Assembly: GCA_902771745.1 (NCBI GenBank)
Contig: CACXYG010000087.1
Coordinates: forward strand, 5,543 to 11,761
Length of the DNA: 6,219 nt
Reading direction: 5' to 3'
From: an uncultured Erysipelotrichaceae bacterium
GTDB taxonomy: Bacteria; Bacillota_I; Bacilli_A; RFN20; CAG-288
The notes under the pieces are model-generated. The model saw only the letters and a list, made by a program, of their open reading frames with translations. It was not told the origin of the DNA and ran no database searches. The position numbers were made by a program, and so were the translations under genes. Below are positions 6,111-6,219 of the stretch, piece by piece (position 1 is the stretch's first letter; the number at the start of each line of letters is the position of its first letter).

Positions 6111-6164
6111 TGATTTCAACTTAAAACTCTATAGTGCACGTGAGGGATAAATCAGCATCAGAAT

Positions 6165-6173
6165 TGGTATAAT
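6165..6173 (+). promoter_or_regulatory. Extended -10 promoter reading rightward, out of the window
   Basis: The plus strand reads TGGTATAAT: a perfect TATAAT preceded by the TGn extension of extended -10 promoters. No good -35 lies 16-18 bp upstream, which extended -10 promoters tolerate. Transcription would begin near 6180 and run rightward, divergent from the regulator-kinase operon. The transcribed gene is beyond the edge. Confidence 0.45.
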
Positions 6174-6177
6174 ATCG

Positions 6178-6199
6178 GCGCCGCACTAAACTGTGGCGC
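6178..6199 (+). other. GC-rich hairpin at the expected 5' end of the rightward transcript
   Basis: GCGC (6178-6181) plus CAC (6184-6186) pair with GTG (6193-6195) plus GCGC (6196-6199): seven pairs with a CG bulge and a TAAACT loop. It stands out in otherwise AT-rich flanks and begins where a transcript from the extended -10 element would start. It may be a 5'-UTR structure or the start of a small RNA; I recognise no known RNA family, and only 20 bases remain after it. Confidence 0.35.
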
Positions 6200-6219
6200 A
6201 ATTCTATTGAAAGAGCCTT

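Overview
This window looks like chromosomal DNA of a low-to-moderate-GC Bacillota (Firmicutes) bacterium. Gut or rumen lineages such as Erysipelotrichia or Lachnospiraceae fit best. The grounds are TTA/AGA/CCA-rich codon use, AT-rich intergenic DNA with long A-tracts, an AgrC/AgrA-type two-component pair, and a large secreted family 3 glycoside hydrolase with its two catalytic-domain halves in reversed order. The taxon is an inference from style; no taxonomic marker is present.

Layout. All three protein genes lie on the minus strand, so transcription runs from the right edge to the left. From the right: (i) about 137 bp upstream of the first gene (6083-6219), carrying a plus-strand extended -10 promoter and a GC-rich hairpin that belong to something beyond the window; (ii) a LytTR response regulator (5354-6082); (iii) a GHKL/AgrC-like membrane sensor kinase (4008-5357), whose ATG overlaps the regulator's stop codon as ATGA; (iv) a strong intrinsic terminator (3946-3981); (v) a gene-free, very AT-rich stretch of about 320 bp (3629-3945) with helically phased A-tracts, a DnaA-box-like 9-mer and two inverted repeats close to the next start; (vi) a very large secreted glycoside hydrolase (1-3628), whose C-terminus lies past the left edge.

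The hydrolase is the most notable gene. Its visible 1209 residues run: signal peptide, GH3 C-terminal sandwich domain, FnIII-like domain, GH3 N-terminal TIM barrel, two putative-Ig (He_PIG-type) repeats, a short beta-rich module, then the first collagen-like Gly-X-Y triplets. It reads as a cell-surface beta-glycosidase on an extended stalk. The regulator and kinase form one translationally coupled signalling unit of the peptide-sensing Agr class, but no agrB- or agrD-like gene is visible. Whether this pair controls the hydrolase is only suggested by adjacency and shared orientation; the terminator and long intergenic region show that the hydrolase has its own promoter. I found no mobile element, CRISPR array, tRNA or rRNA.
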